In this document: positions 1 through 8,501 of the stretch, piece after piece
Layout: each line of letters begins with the position of its first letter
How positions within the stretch are numbered: position 1 is the first letter of the stretch
Assembly: GCA_963663145.1 (NCBI GenBank)
Contig: OY760134.1
Location: 2,728,001 to 2,792,000 of the forward strand
Direction of reading: 5' to 3'
Length of the DNA stretch: 64,000 nt
Source of the DNA: Azotimanducus sp963663145
GTDB lineage: Bacteria; Pseudomonadota; Gammaproteobacteria; Pseudomonadales; Azotimanducaceae
Translations under genes and position numbers: made by a program
Notes under the pieces: generated by a model
Database searches by the model: none
What the model was told of the DNA's origin: nothing
What the model saw: the letters and a program-made list of their open reading frames with translations, nothing else

Positions 1-1104
1 TCCGAGCCGAAGGCAATCAAGGGTCGGCTGGGGTTCGATCCACGCATGCTGGCGCTCGCCCCCAAGTGGAAGGCCTTCCTTGAAGCGCTGGGCGAAGAGA
101 CGTGGAACCAGCAGGGAGAATTTGAAACGCTTCTGGCATGGGAAGAATTGGGCACGGCCGAGGTTTCCTTCAGTGCCGAGGAAGCCGGGCGCGCTCAGCT
201 CGGCTACATGGCCTCCATGAGCGCCTTGCAAACCCGCCTTTGGAAGCAGGTGCTGGCCTCTGACATCGAAGTGTTCCTCGCTCAAGACATTGAGGATATC
301 AATGTGGGTGTTGATCGAGTGACCTTGAGCGGCACGACACGAATCGAAGCGCACCTGCTGATCGGCGCCGATGGCGCTAGTTCGCGCGTCCGAGACCTCT
401 TAGGGCTCGAACCTCAAATTCGTCCCACCGGCCAGTCGGCCATCGTCACTGTCGCCGAAGTCAGCGAACACCACGCCAACACGGCCTATCAGCGGTTCCT
501 TCAGGATGGCCCACTCGCCCTCCTTCCCCTCGATGCCGAGGATGATCAGCACTTGGTGTCGATCGTCTGGTCCCAGTCTTCTGGAGAAGCCGAGCGACGG
601 GCGGCACTCGATGAAGCTGCCTTTTGCGAGGAACTCTCCACGGCGAGCGAATGCAGGCTTGGAAAAGTCCTTCGCTGCGATGACCGCTACAAGCTCCCGC
701 TCGAACAACAGGTCACCGAGAGTTTTGCACCCGGGTCTCGCACCCTACTGCTCGGCGACTCGGCACGGGTGATTCATCCGCTGGCGGGACAAGGCGCGAA
801 TCTCGGGCTCGAAGATGTCGAAGCGCTGCTGAATGTCCTCACGTCTCGTCCCGACGACCCGGGCCTTGACAATATTTGGCGGCACTTCAATCAGACCCGT
901 CTCATCCGCTCCAAGTCCATGGTGACCGCCATGGAAGTCTTCCGTCGTGTCTATGCAGTCAAGGATCCGACCTTCGGCTGGCTCCGAAACCTCGGCGTGC
1001 GCTTCGTTGACCGCACCGATGTCATTAAGCAGATGCTGCTGCGCGAAGCCTTGGGGGAGAGTCTCTTGTTGCGCCTTGCGGAGAGGGCCAAATGGGCGAG
1101 TTGA
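1..1104 (+). CDS. UbiH/UbiI/VisC-family FAD monooxygenase, 5' end outside window
   Basis: This is the C-terminal 367 residues of a flavin-dependent hydroxylase of the ubiquinone-biosynthesis family; the frame is open from base 1, so the N-terminal FAD-binding Rossmann motif lies outside. Two family signatures are visible: the middle motif LIGADGASSRVRDLLG and the FAD ribityl-binding motif LLLGDSARVIHPLAGQG. Such enzymes hydroxylate the aromatic ring of ubiquinone precursors at the membrane. In enterobacteria ubiI (visC) directly precedes gcvTHP, and here the gene overlaps gcvT by 13 bases, so UbiI is favoured by context. UbiH or UbiF cannot be excluded from sequence alone. Family assignment is firm; the exact ring position is inference. 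Confidence 0.87.
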   Translation, partial: SEPKAIKGRLGFDPRMLALAPKWKAFLEALGEETWNQQGEFETLLAWEELGTAEVSFSAEEAGRAQLGYMASMSALQTRLWKQVLASDIEVFLAQDIEDINVGVDRVTLSGTTRIEAHLLIGADGASSRVRDLLGLEPQIRPTGQSAIVTVAEVSEHHANTAYQRFLQDGPLALLPLDAEDDQHLVSIVWSQSSGEAERRAALDEAAFCEELSTASECRLGKVLRCDDRYKLPLEQQVTESFAPGSRTLLLGDSARVIHPLAGQGANLGLEDVEALLNVLTSRPDDPGLDNIWRHFNQTRLIRSKSMVTAMEVFRRVYAVKDPTFGWLRNLGVRFVDRTDVIKQMLLREALGESLLLRLAERAKWAS

Positions 1105-2162
1105 AGCGCACACCTCTGTATGAGGTGCAGCGCGACTCCGGCGCCAAACTGGTGCCCTTCGCGGGCTGGGAAATGCCGCTGCACTTTGGTTCGCAGATCG
1201 CCGAACATCAATCGGTGCGCAACGCCGCCGGTGTGTTCGATGTATCGCACATGACGCAGGTGGATGTGACTGGTCAAGACGCCGAGGCCTTGCTGCGCTC
1301 TCTGCTGGTCGGCGATGTGGGTGTCCTTGAAAAAGGCCGCGCGCTCTACAGTCTCGCGCTCAACGAAGCGGCGGGCATATTGGACGACCTGATGGTCTAT
1401 CGCTTGCAAGCGGGATTCAGGGTGGTTTTCAACGCCTCGACGCGCGAGAAGCTGGGGAATTGGATGCAACGCCACGGCAAGCGATTTGGTGCCGAGATTG
1501 ATTTTCGCGACGATCTGGCGATGCTGGCGATCCAAGGTCCCGAGGCAGTCGGCCTCGCGGGAGAGGCGATTGGCGAGCACTTCGCCGAGCTTGGCAAGTT
1601 CTGCGTCGCGCAAACTGGCGAATTGCTGGTCGCGCGCACCGGCTACACCGGCGAAGACGGCGTGGAAATCATGCTGCCCGCCGCGGAATCCATCGACCTG
1701 TGGAAGAAACTCGGTGCTCTGGGCGTTCAGTACTGCGGACTCGGCGCGAGAGACACCTTGCGGCTCGAAGCGGGACTCAATCTCTATGGTCAGGACATGG
1801 ATGAATCGACCCATCCGCTGGAATCCCGGCTCGGCTGGACGGTTGCATGGGACCCTGAAGAACGCGACTTCATTGGCAGAAAGCGCCTAGGGGACATTGC
1901 GGATGCTGGAAGCGAACATGAGCTCAAGGGCATTCGTCTCATGGACAAAGGGATCATGCGCCCCGGTTCGGAAGTGCAGACACCGAGCGGCAAAGGCAGG
2001 GTGACAAGTGGGAGTTTTTCACCCTCGCTTGGGTACAGTATCGGTTTGGCGAGGCTTCCGGCAGGAGTCAAAGGGGAAGTACGTGTCATAATTCGCGGCG
2101 TCCCAAGGGCGGCGAGAATTGTCTCGCCGAGATTCATATCAAACTTGAGGCGAGGCAAATGA
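1092..2162 (+). CDS. gcvT: Glycine cleavage T protein (aminomethyltransferase)
   Basis: Predicted 356 residues, close to the usual length. GcvT transfers the methylene group from aminomethyl-lipoyl GcvH to tetrahydrofolate and releases ammonia. The N-terminal region carries the family pattern FAGWEMPLHF and SHMTQVD, and the catalytic-aspartate segment AAGILDDLMVYR lies near residues 93-104. A C-terminal barrel follows (GLGARDTLRLEAGLNLYG). The start overlaps the end of the UbiI-like gene and the stop overlaps gcvH by four bases, so the whole gcv set is probably one translationally coupled transcript. There is no room for a glycine riboswitch immediately upstream. Confidence 0.96.
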   Translation: MGELKRTPLYEVQRDSGAKLVPFAGWEMPLHFGSQIAEHQSVRNAAGVFDVSHMTQVDVTGQDAEALLRSLLVGDVGVLEKGRALYSLALNEAAGILDDLMVYRLQAGFRVVFNASTREKLGNWMQRHGKRFGAEIDFRDDLAMLAIQGPEAVGLAGEAIGEHFAELGKFCVAQTGELLVARTGYTGEDGVEIMLPAAESIDLWKKLGALGVQYCGLGARDTLRLEAGLNLYGQDMDESTHPLESRLGWTVAWDPEERDFIGRKRLGDIADAGSEHELKGIRLMDKGIMRPGSEVQTPSGKGRVTSGSFSPSLGYSIGLARLPAGVKGEVRVIIRGVPRAARIVSPRFISNLRRGK

Positions 2163-2548
2163 GCGAAGTACCGGACAATCTTTATTACACGGAAACACAC
2201 GAATGGGTTCGCGAAGAACCGGATGGGAGTGTCACCGTGGGCATCACCGACTACGCGCAGGATGCACTCGGAGACGTGGTGCATGTCGAGCTGCCGGAAC
2301 TCGAAGCGGAATTCGTCGCGGGCGAAGAAAGCTGTGTGGTTGAGTCCGTGAAGGCGGCATCGGAACTCTACGCGCCCACCACCGGAGTCATCACTGAGGT
2401 CAATGAAACGCTCGAATCGCGGCCTGAATTGGTCAATGAAGACCCATACGGAGCGGGATGGTTTTTTCGCCTCATCCCGGAAGAGAGTTTGGCGGCGAGC
2501 GAGCTGCTCGATGCCGCCTCTTACGAGGACATGGTTGAAGACGAATAG
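2159..2548 (+). CDS. gcvH: Glycine cleavage H protein
   Basis: Predicted 129 residues, normal size for the lipoyl carrier of the glycine cleavage complex. The lipoylation site is lysine 65 in ESVKAASELYAP, within a compact lipoyl-type beta fold. GcvH shuttles the aminomethyl and dihydrolipoyl intermediates between the P, T and L proteins. It overlaps gcvT by four bases and is followed 26 bases later by gcvPA. No gene for the L protein (dihydrolipoamide dehydrogenase) is present, as expected because that subunit is shared with other complexes. Confidence 0.97.
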   Translation: MSEVPDNLYYTETHEWVREEPDGSVTVGITDYAQDALGDVVHVELPELEAEFVAGEESCVVESVKAASELYAPTTGVITEVNETLESRPELVNEDPYGAGWFFRLIPEESLAASELLDAASYEDMVEDE

Positions 2549-2574
2549 TCTCGCGCCAAGGAAGACGCTCTTCA

Positions 2575-3936
2575 ATGCCATACATTCCACACACTTCCGA
2601 CTGTGTCGACACCATGCTTGGCCGCATCGGCGTGCCAGGCGTTGACACGCTCTTTGACGAGATTCCAACCGACCTGCAACTTGAACGAATCAAGGAACTG
2701 CCTGAGGGTCAAGATGAGTTGACCATGCTGCGCGAGCTTGCGGAACTCGCGAACCTCGACCCGAAACTCACCTGCTTTGCCGGTGGCGGAAGTTACGACC
2801 ACCATATTCCGGCGGCCGTGTGGGACATCACCGGCAGGGGCGAATTCATGACGTCCTATACGCCCTATCAAGCCGAAGCCAGCCAAGGCACATTGCAACT
2901 GCTCTACGAGTACCAGAGCATGATGTGCGCACTCACCGGCCAAGAGGTTTCCAATGCCTCGGTGTACGACGGCGCGACCGCACTTGCCGAGTCCATCCTC
3001 ATGGCCATACGCTCGAGCCGCCGCGCGAAGCGTGCAGAGCAACTCGAAGTGCTGACGGCCGCCGGGCTGCACCCCCACTACCTGGCGGCGGCGCGCACCT
3101 GCGTCTCTGGTCAAAACATCCGCCTGCGATCACTGGAACTTGGCGAGCAGGGTATTTCCCGCCATGCGCTTCCCGACGACAATCCGCCGCTCGCGCTCAT
3201 CGTTCAACAACCGAACGTCTTTGGTCGGCTCGAAGACATTGATCGACTCGCGAATTGGGCGGCGGAGCGGGATGTGATGCTGATCGCCCTAGTCAACCCG
3301 CTTTCGCTGGCACTCTTAAAACCGCCCGGAAGTTGGGGAGAACAAGGCGCCGACATCGTCTGCGGCGACGGCCAGCCGCTCGGTGTGCCCATGGCCTCCG
3401 GAGGCCCGACGCACGGGTTCATCACCTGTAGGAAATCCCTCGTGCGCCAATTGCCCGGACGCATCGTGGCGCGCACCTTGGACACGCAAGGAAGAACCGG
3501 GTTTGTGCTCACGCTGCAAGCGCGCGAACAACACATACGGCGAGCCAAGGCGACTTCGAATATCTGCACCAATCAGGGCCTCCTCGTCACGGCTTCCACC
3601 CTGTACCTTTCCATCATGGGCGCGAACGGACTCAAAGAGGTCGCCGCGCGCTGTCACGAGCACACCCTCACGCTCGCGGATTCGCTTTGTGCAATCGAAG
3701 GGGTCAAGCGACGCTTCGAGGGGCCCGTGTTTCACGAGGCGGTGATCGAGCTGCCGCGTCCCGCGCAGGAGGTCGCAGACGCGCTCGCCCGTGAGGCCGG
3801 CATCTTCGCCGGAATTTCGCTCGGCCACTGGTACCCTGAACTCGAAAACTGCCTATTGGTCTGCGCCACTGAGAAACGCACCGCATCGGAAATAGATGCC
3901 TACGCACGGGCGCTCGCGGAGGTGCTGGCCAAGTGA
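2575..3936 (+). CDS. gcvPA: Glycine dehydrogenase (decarboxylating) subunit 1
   Basis: Predicted 453 residues, matching the alpha subunit of the two-subunit P protein; the single-chain E. coli GcvP is about twice as long. N-terminal features include YIPHTSDCVDTMLGRIGV, the glycine-rich CFAGGGSYDHHIPA and TPYQAEASQGTLQLLYEYQS. The subunit has an aminotransferase-like fold but lacks the PLP lysine, which sits in the second subunit. It starts with ATG after a short gap behind gcvH and overlaps gcvPB by four bases, consistent with stoichiometric synthesis. The enzyme decarboxylates glycine and loads the remaining aminomethyl group on GcvH. Confidence 0.96.
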   Translation: MPYIPHTSDCVDTMLGRIGVPGVDTLFDEIPTDLQLERIKELPEGQDELTMLRELAELANLDPKLTCFAGGGSYDHHIPAAVWDITGRGEFMTSYTPYQAEASQGTLQLLYEYQSMMCALTGQEVSNASVYDGATALAESILMAIRSSRRAKRAEQLEVLTAAGLHPHYLAAARTCVSGQNIRLRSLELGEQGISRHALPDDNPPLALIVQQPNVFGRLEDIDRLANWAAERDVMLIALVNPLSLALLKPPGSWGEQGADIVCGDGQPLGVPMASGGPTHGFITCRKSLVRQLPGRIVARTLDTQGRTGFVLTLQAREQHIRRAKATSNICTNQGLLVTASTLYLSIMGANGLKEVAARCHEHTLTLADSLCAIEGVKRRFEGPVFHEAVIELPRPAQEVADALAREAGIFAGISLGHWYPELENCLLVCATEKRTASEIDAYARALAEVLAK

Positions 3937-5402
3937 TGCACACCATTTACGACAAGAGCAAGGGTGGACGCAATGTCTCAGCACAGGCGCGTACACGCGA
4001 ACACCGTCTTGATATCCCCGATTCACAACTCCGCGAAACCCCGCCGAACCTGCCCGAGGTGGCCGAACTCACGGCCGTTCGCCACTACACCAGCCTCTCG
4101 CAAAAGAACTTTTCGATCGACACGCGCTTTTATCCCTTGGGGTCCTGCACCATGAAGTACAACCCGCGGGCGGCCCACAAGGCGGCTATGCACGAGGGGT
4201 TTCTCGGCCGGCATCCGCTCTTGCCGGACGAATTCGACCAAGGCTTCCTAAAGGTCCGTATGGAGCTCGAAGCACACCTCAAGAGACTGACCGGCATGGC
4301 GGCCGTATCCCTCACACCCATGGCCGGTGCGCAGGGGGAGTTTGCCGGCCTTTCGATCATCCGCGCCTATCTAAATGCTCAGGAGCAAGAAACGCGAGAT
4401 GAGATTCTTGTGCCGGAGGCCGCGCACGGTACCAACCCCGCATCAGCGGTCATGTGTGGGTTCAAGGTGCGCGAGATTCCGCTCGTTGCGTCCGGTGATA
4501 TCGACGAGCAGGCGCTACTCGCGGCGCTCTCCGAGCGCACCGCCGGACTCATGCTCACCAACCCCTCCACCTGCGGCCTGTTTGAGCAGCGCATCTGCGA
4601 GATCGCGCAGCATGTCCACGATGCGGGGGGGTTGCTCTATTACGATGGGGCAAACCTGAATGCGATCATCGGCAGAGTCAGACCTGCCGACATGGGGTTT
4701 GATGTCATACATATGAATCTGCACAAGACCTTCGCCACGCCGCACGGCGGCGGCGGGCCGGGGGCAGGCCCCATCGGCGTCGTGGAACGGCTCAAACCCT
4801 TCTTGCCCATGCCCTACGCTCGGTATCGCGACAACGCGTCCATCGAACTGGAGGGACGATTCGAACAGGGCCTAGCGGCGCATCCAAGCTCCATGGGTCG
4901 TCTGTCCGCGTTTGGTGGCAACGCGGGCGTGCTCATACGCGCGCTCGCCTATGTTCGGCTCTTGGGCGGAGAGGGACTCAGACGGGTCAGCGAACACGCG
5001 GTGCTCGCAGCGGCCTACGTCGCCAAACGCCTGTCGGAAGCGGGGTTTGATTTGGCTTGGCCCGACCGCCGCGTCACTCACGAATTCGTCATCAGCCTGA
5101 AGAAGCAGCACAGGGACCACGGAGTGACCGCACTCGATTTCGCCAAACGATTGCTGGACTATGGTTTTCATCCGCCGACCAACTATTTTCCACTCCTTGT
5201 ACCGGAGTGCTTTCTCATAGAACCCACCGAAACGGAACCCATTGAGGAACTCGATGCCTTCGTGGAGGCCATGATCGCCATACGCGACGAGGCGGCGAAG
5301 GATGCGGACCTCCTCAAAGAGGCACCGCATGACCTGCCGGTATCCCGCCTCGATGAGGTGCGGGCGGTGAAGGAACTCGACCTCGGCGTCGGGAGCGACT
5401 GA
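3933..5402 (+). CDS. gcvPB: Glycine dehydrogenase (decarboxylating) subunit 2
   Basis: Predicted 489 residues, the catalytic PLP-binding half of the split P protein. The PLP lysine is near residue 265 in the motif HMNLHKTFATPHGGGGPG. Other family blocks are YPLGSCTMKYNP, LTPMAGAQGEFAGL and PEAAHGTNPASA. It overlaps gcvPA by four bases and completes the T-H-PA-PB cluster. A split P protein is typical of Gram-positives and thermophiles but also occurs in several gammaproteobacterial lineages. The following oxidoreductase gene starts five bases after this stop and may be co-transcribed. Confidence 0.96.
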   Translation: MMHTIYDKSKGGRNVSAQARTREHRLDIPDSQLRETPPNLPEVAELTAVRHYTSLSQKNFSIDTRFYPLGSCTMKYNPRAAHKAAMHEGFLGRHPLLPDEFDQGFLKVRMELEAHLKRLTGMAAVSLTPMAGAQGEFAGLSIIRAYLNAQEQETRDEILVPEAAHGTNPASAVMCGFKVREIPLVASGDIDEQALLAALSERTAGLMLTNPSTCGLFEQRICEIAQHVHDAGGLLYYDGANLNAIIGRVRPADMGFDVIHMNLHKTFATPHGGGGPGAGPIGVVERLKPFLPMPYARYRDNASIELEGRFEQGLAAHPSSMGRLSAFGGNAGVLIRALAYVRLLGGEGLRRVSEHAVLAAAYVAKRLSEAGFDLAWPDRRVTHEFVISLKKQHRDHGVTALDFAKRLLDYGFHPPTNYFPLLVPECFLIEPTETEPIEELDAFVEAMIAIRDEAAKDADLLKEAPHDLPVSRLDEVRAVKELDLGVGSD

Positions 5403-5407
5403 ATCTC

Positions 5408-5857
5408 ATGACCATTCCCGAACCTTTTTTTCTGATCATCAATCCGGCCATGCGCCTGCTGCTGCGATCACGCTTGCATTTTCTGACAAGCGGCAGCCTG
5501 CTGCTAATCACTTACGAAGGCCGCAAGACCGGGCGCCGCCACACCACCCCGCTTCGCTACACACGCGAAGGCGAGGTGATCCGATGCTTCACCACCAGCA
5601 AAACTCAGTGGTGGAGAAACCTGCAAGGCGGAAAGGAGGTGAGCTTGCGAGTGCGCGGCAAAGACGGCAAGTACCTCGCCCAGATCATCAAGGACGATAC
5701 GCAAACCCTGCGCGCCGAACTGGAAAAATACCTCGCCGAATTCCCCCAAGACGCCGGTTACCACGAGATTCGCTTAGATACCAATAAACAGCCTCTCGCC
5801 GAAGACCTTGATCGAGCGATTGAGGCTTCGGTGTTGATGGAGGCGCGGCCAATCTAG
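5408..5857 (+). CDS. DUF385/DDN-type nitroreductase-quinone reductase family protein
   Basis: Predicted 149 residues forming a single small split-barrel domain. The family pattern is LLLITYEGRKTGRRHTTPLR followed by VIRCFTTSKTQWWRNLQ, which fits the DUF385 group (deazaflavin-dependent nitroreductase relatives). Characterised actinobacterial members use cofactor F420H2 to reduce quinones or nitro compounds; proteobacterial members are mostly uncharacterised and may use a flavin. It follows gcvPB by five bases and precedes the P450 gene. A purine-rich GGGAG lies about 12 bases before the ATG. Family membership is fairly sure; cofactor and substrate are unknown. Confidence 0.8.
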   Translation: MTIPEPFFLIINPAMRLLLRSRLHFLTSGSLLLITYEGRKTGRRHTTPLRYTREGEVIRCFTTSKTQWWRNLQGGKEVSLRVRGKDGKYLAQIIKDDTQTLRAELEKYLAEFPQDAGYHEIRLDTNKQPLAEDLDRAIEASVLMEARPI

Positions 5858-5911
5858 GCTAAGGCTACTCATTCATGTTTGCCTGCCGTCGCATTTTCTA
5901 GAGTTGGGCGC

Positions 5912-7234
5912 ATGACCGAGGCGACGCCAACTCAACACCTGAGCGAAGGGAAGTGTCCCATGCGCCTCGAAGAGGTTGACCTCTTCGCGCCGGGTGCGCA
6001 GGAGCATTGGTACGAAGCCTACGAAATTTTGCACCAGGACGCCCCGGTGCATCGCATTCCGGGCGAGGGCTATGCGCCCGGTACCGATGGCTTCATTCTC
6101 TCGAGGTTCGAAGACATAGAAAAGGTGGTGAAGAATCCGGACCGCTTCCCTCCAACGCTCACCCTCGGTGCCAGGGCTTTGAAGGCGGCAAATATCCCGG
6201 TCGAAGAGCAAAAGCACGTCAATGCCATGATGATGTCGATCGTGACCTTGCGCCCGAACATGCAGCTCTGGCGCAGCCACAAACAAGAGCTCACCGACCC
6301 TTGGGTCGGCACAGGTGCCGGGCGTCACGAGGAAATGGTTCGGGGCCATGTGAATCAGCTCATTGACGGCTGGATTGACAAGGACGAAGTGGAGTTCATT
6401 TCCGAGTTTGCGCGTCCTTTGCCGCAGATGGTGATGGCGACAATCCTCGGATTTCCCCTCGAGGATATTCCCAAGCTCGCTCGCTGGGGAGCGGCCCAGG
6501 TCATGCCCTTCGTTCACGGCAAGGGGCATCGCAATGAGCTCAGCGAGGAACAACTCGAAGCGCAGTTCAAGGAGCTTGACGGATTCAAGGAGTATGTTCA
6601 GCAAAAGGTTGAGGAAAAACGCGAGCACCCCGCCGACGACATGATTTCGTTTCTCACCCAGGTCACCTACAAGGCGTTGGACCGCAAGCTCACCGATATG
6701 GAGATCAATGGCGTGGTCTACGCCATGGTCATTGGCGGGCTGGAGACCACTCAATACGCGATCGAAGAACAGGCGCAACTTCTGTGTGAAATCGACGGGC
6801 TCTGGGAGGAATTGAAAGCGGATCGCAATAAGCTGCGCGCCTTCAGCGAAGAAGCCATGCGCCTCCGGTCGCCAACCCAAGGCCTTTCCACGCGCACAAC
6901 CAGCCGCGATGAAGTGTTTCAGGGCATCGAAGTGCCCAAGGGCTCCATGCTGCACCTGCGCTGGGGCGCCGCCAACATCGATCCGACCCAGTTTGAGTGT
7001 CCGCACAAGCTCGATCTCAATCGTCGCCCGATCACAAGACACCTCACTTTCTCCGCCGGCCCGCGCACCTGCCCCGGCAACTCACTCTCACGCCTCGAAC
7101 AAACCATTGCTTGGGATTGCTTGCTTGATCGCTTGGAAAGCATGGAATACGCGCCCGGAAACACATTCCTCCACCAGCCGGGCATCATGCTTGGCACCTT
7201 GGAGTTGCGTCTCAAGATCAAGAAGGCTGTCTAA
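5912..7234 (+). CDS. Cytochrome P450
   Basis: About 440 residues. The heme-thiolate loop reads FSAGPRTCPGN, with the cysteine ligand in the usual place relative to the consensus FxxGxxxCxG. The K-helix ExxR motif is in SEEAMRLRSP. The I-helix segment is MVIGGLETTQ, where the usual acid-threonine pair appears as E-T-T. The protein is soluble, of the bacterial class I type that needs an external ferredoxin and reductase; no such partner is encoded nearby. The frame is open to a TTG at 5879. I chose ATG 5912; ATG 5960, preceded by GAAGGGAAG, is another possibility. Substrate unknown. Confidence 0.9.
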   Translation: MTEATPTQHLSEGKCPMRLEEVDLFAPGAQEHWYEAYEILHQDAPVHRIPGEGYAPGTDGFILSRFEDIEKVVKNPDRFPPTLTLGARALKAANIPVEEQKHVNAMMMSIVTLRPNMQLWRSHKQELTDPWVGTGAGRHEEMVRGHVNQLIDGWIDKDEVEFISEFARPLPQMVMATILGFPLEDIPKLARWGAAQVMPFVHGKGHRNELSEEQLEAQFKELDGFKEYVQQKVEEKREHPADDMISFLTQVTYKALDRKLTDMEINGVVYAMVIGGLETTQYAIEEQAQLLCEIDGLWEELKADRNKLRAFSEEAMRLRSPTQGLSTRTTSRDEVFQGIEVPKGSMLHLRWGAANIDPTQFECPHKLDLNRRPITRHLTFSAGPRTCPGNSLSRLEQTIAWDCLLDRLESMEYAPGNTFLHQPGIMLGTLELRLKIKKAV

Positions 7235-7279
7235 AGCCGATCGCCTTCGCAAGACACGGATTCAATTTGGTCTCTGCCG

Positions 7280-8446
7280 TTACCCCAAGGCGGCGAGTGC
7301 CTCATTCAAGCTTCCTATAGGCACCGCCTGAATGCGCTCGTGGAGCCTATAACTCCGCTGACCAGGGTAGACGACGACGATCTGCTCAAGGCCGAGCGAT
7401 TCCAATGCGAGCAACATGGAGCGGGTGCGCTTGGGGGCATCGTTGCGCTTGAACTCGAAGCCGATTCGGCGGGCGCCGCGCAAGATAAGCAGGTCGAGTT
7501 CGGCACCCCCCTGTGTCGCCCAAAAGTAAGCATCCCGAGAGGGGACTCTGAGTTGCCCAAGCACCTGTTCGAGCGCGAACCCCTCAAAACTCGCGCCGAC
7601 CTTCGGATGTGCCGCCAAAGCACCGGGGGTTTCTATTCCAAGAAGGCTGTGAAGCAATCCTGAGTCGGAGACATATGCTTTGGGCGATTTCACCACTCGC
7701 TTGCCCAAGTTCTCCGTCCACGGTCGAAGCTGGCGCACCATGAAGGTTGCGCTCAAGAGTTCGAGGTAGCGCTTCACCGCAGTATGTGAAACTCCAAATG
7801 CACGCCCTATTTCGGAACCGTTCCAAGTTTGACCGTGGTAATGCGCAAGCATGGTCCAAAACTCCGACATGGTGCGGGCGGGCACTTGGCTGCCCAAGCC
7901 GGGCAAATTCCTTTCCAAGAATGTACGCACGACATCCGCGCGCCATTGATTGCTTTGTCGATGCGCACGCGGGAGATAGGCGCGCGGAAACGCGCCTCTG
8001 AACCATAGGCGTTGCCAGTTATGGGTTCCGATCTCTTCCAAGGAGAAGCCGGGCAACTCATAGAAGGCGATGCGTCCGGCAAGGGTCTCGGACCCCTGCC
8101 GTAACAATTCCGGCGAAGCACTGCCCAAAATGAGAAACCTCGCCGGGAGCGGAGAACGGTCCGCCAGCACCCGCAGCACACCGAAGAGATCAGGTCTATT
8201 TTGTACTTCGTCGATCACCACCAGTCCGCGCAGTGATTCAAGTGCCATGAGCGGTTCGTCGAGCTGCCGCACATCCGCTGGATTGTCGAGGTCGAACCGC
8301 GTGACCGGTCCTCGTCGCATCCGCGCCAAGGCTTTGGCGAGTGTCGTCTTTCCTACTTGCCGCGCACCGAGCACGGCAACTGCGGGATTCTCGCGAATCA
8401 GACGATTCACGCGGCGAATATGTGCGCCTCTTGAAACTTCTGACAT
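7280..8446 (-). CDS. AAA ATPase with DUF4143 domain
   Basis: Predicted 388 residues. The N-terminal AAA domain has Walker A GARQVGKTTLAKAL and Walker B LVVIDEVQ, followed by sensor-like LILGSASPELL. A C-terminal DUF4143 region (SDSGLLHSLLGI, then GASFEGFALEQVL and an EFK-type nuclease-like core around ELDLLILRGARRIGFEFKRN) completes the standard architecture. A winged-helix-like segment (GRAFGVSHTAVKRYLELLSA) sits between. These proteins are widespread in bacteria and archaea and remain functionally undefined, though some are listed near toxin-antitoxin or defence genes. A large palindrome covers the start-codon region, suggesting tight control of expression. Confidence 0.88.
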   Translation of the reverse strand: MSEVSRGAHIRRVNRLIRENPAVAVLGARQVGKTTLAKALARMRRGPVTRFDLDNPADVRQLDEPLMALESLRGLVVIDEVQNRPDLFGVLRVLADRSPLPARFLILGSASPELLRQGSETLAGRIAFYELPGFSLEEIGTHNWQRLWFRGAFPRAYLPRAHRQSNQWRADVVRTFLERNLPGLGSQVPARTMSEFWTMLAHYHGQTWNGSEIGRAFGVSHTAVKRYLELLSATFMVRQLRPWTENLGKRVVKSPKAYVSDSGLLHSLLGIETPGALAAHPKVGASFEGFALEQVLGQLRVPSRDAYFWATQGGAELDLLILRGARRIGFEFKRNDAPKRTRSMLLALESLGLEQIVVVYPGQRSYRLHERIQAVPIGSLNEALAALG

Positions 8447-8479
8447 ATACGTATATTGAACGATGTTCGTTCAATATAC
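8445..8479. promoter_or_regulatory. Overlapping palindromes at the start of the AAA/DUF4143 gene
   Basis: Two overlapping symmetric elements are seen. GTATATTGAACGA (8451-8463) is repeated inverted as TCGTTCAATATAC (8467-8479) with a three-base spacer, giving perfect 13-bp arms. ATATACGTATAT (8445-8456) is a second perfect palindrome that runs into the ATG (8444-8446). The large palindrome ends four bases before the start codon, so it could be an operator or an mRNA hairpin that occludes the ribosome site. The AAA protein carries a winged-helix-like segment, so autoregulation is possible but unproven. Confidence 0.7.
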
Positions 8480-8501
8480 AAGGTTAGACCAACATCTCGG
8501 A

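Noticed and set aside
1050..1091. Glycine riboswitch before gcvT
   Set aside because: The upstream gene overlaps gcvT, leaving no leader in which a riboswitch could form.
5873..7042. Minus-strand frame of 389 codons
   Set aside because: Antisense to the cytochrome P450 gene, whose heme and ExxR motifs are on the plus strand.
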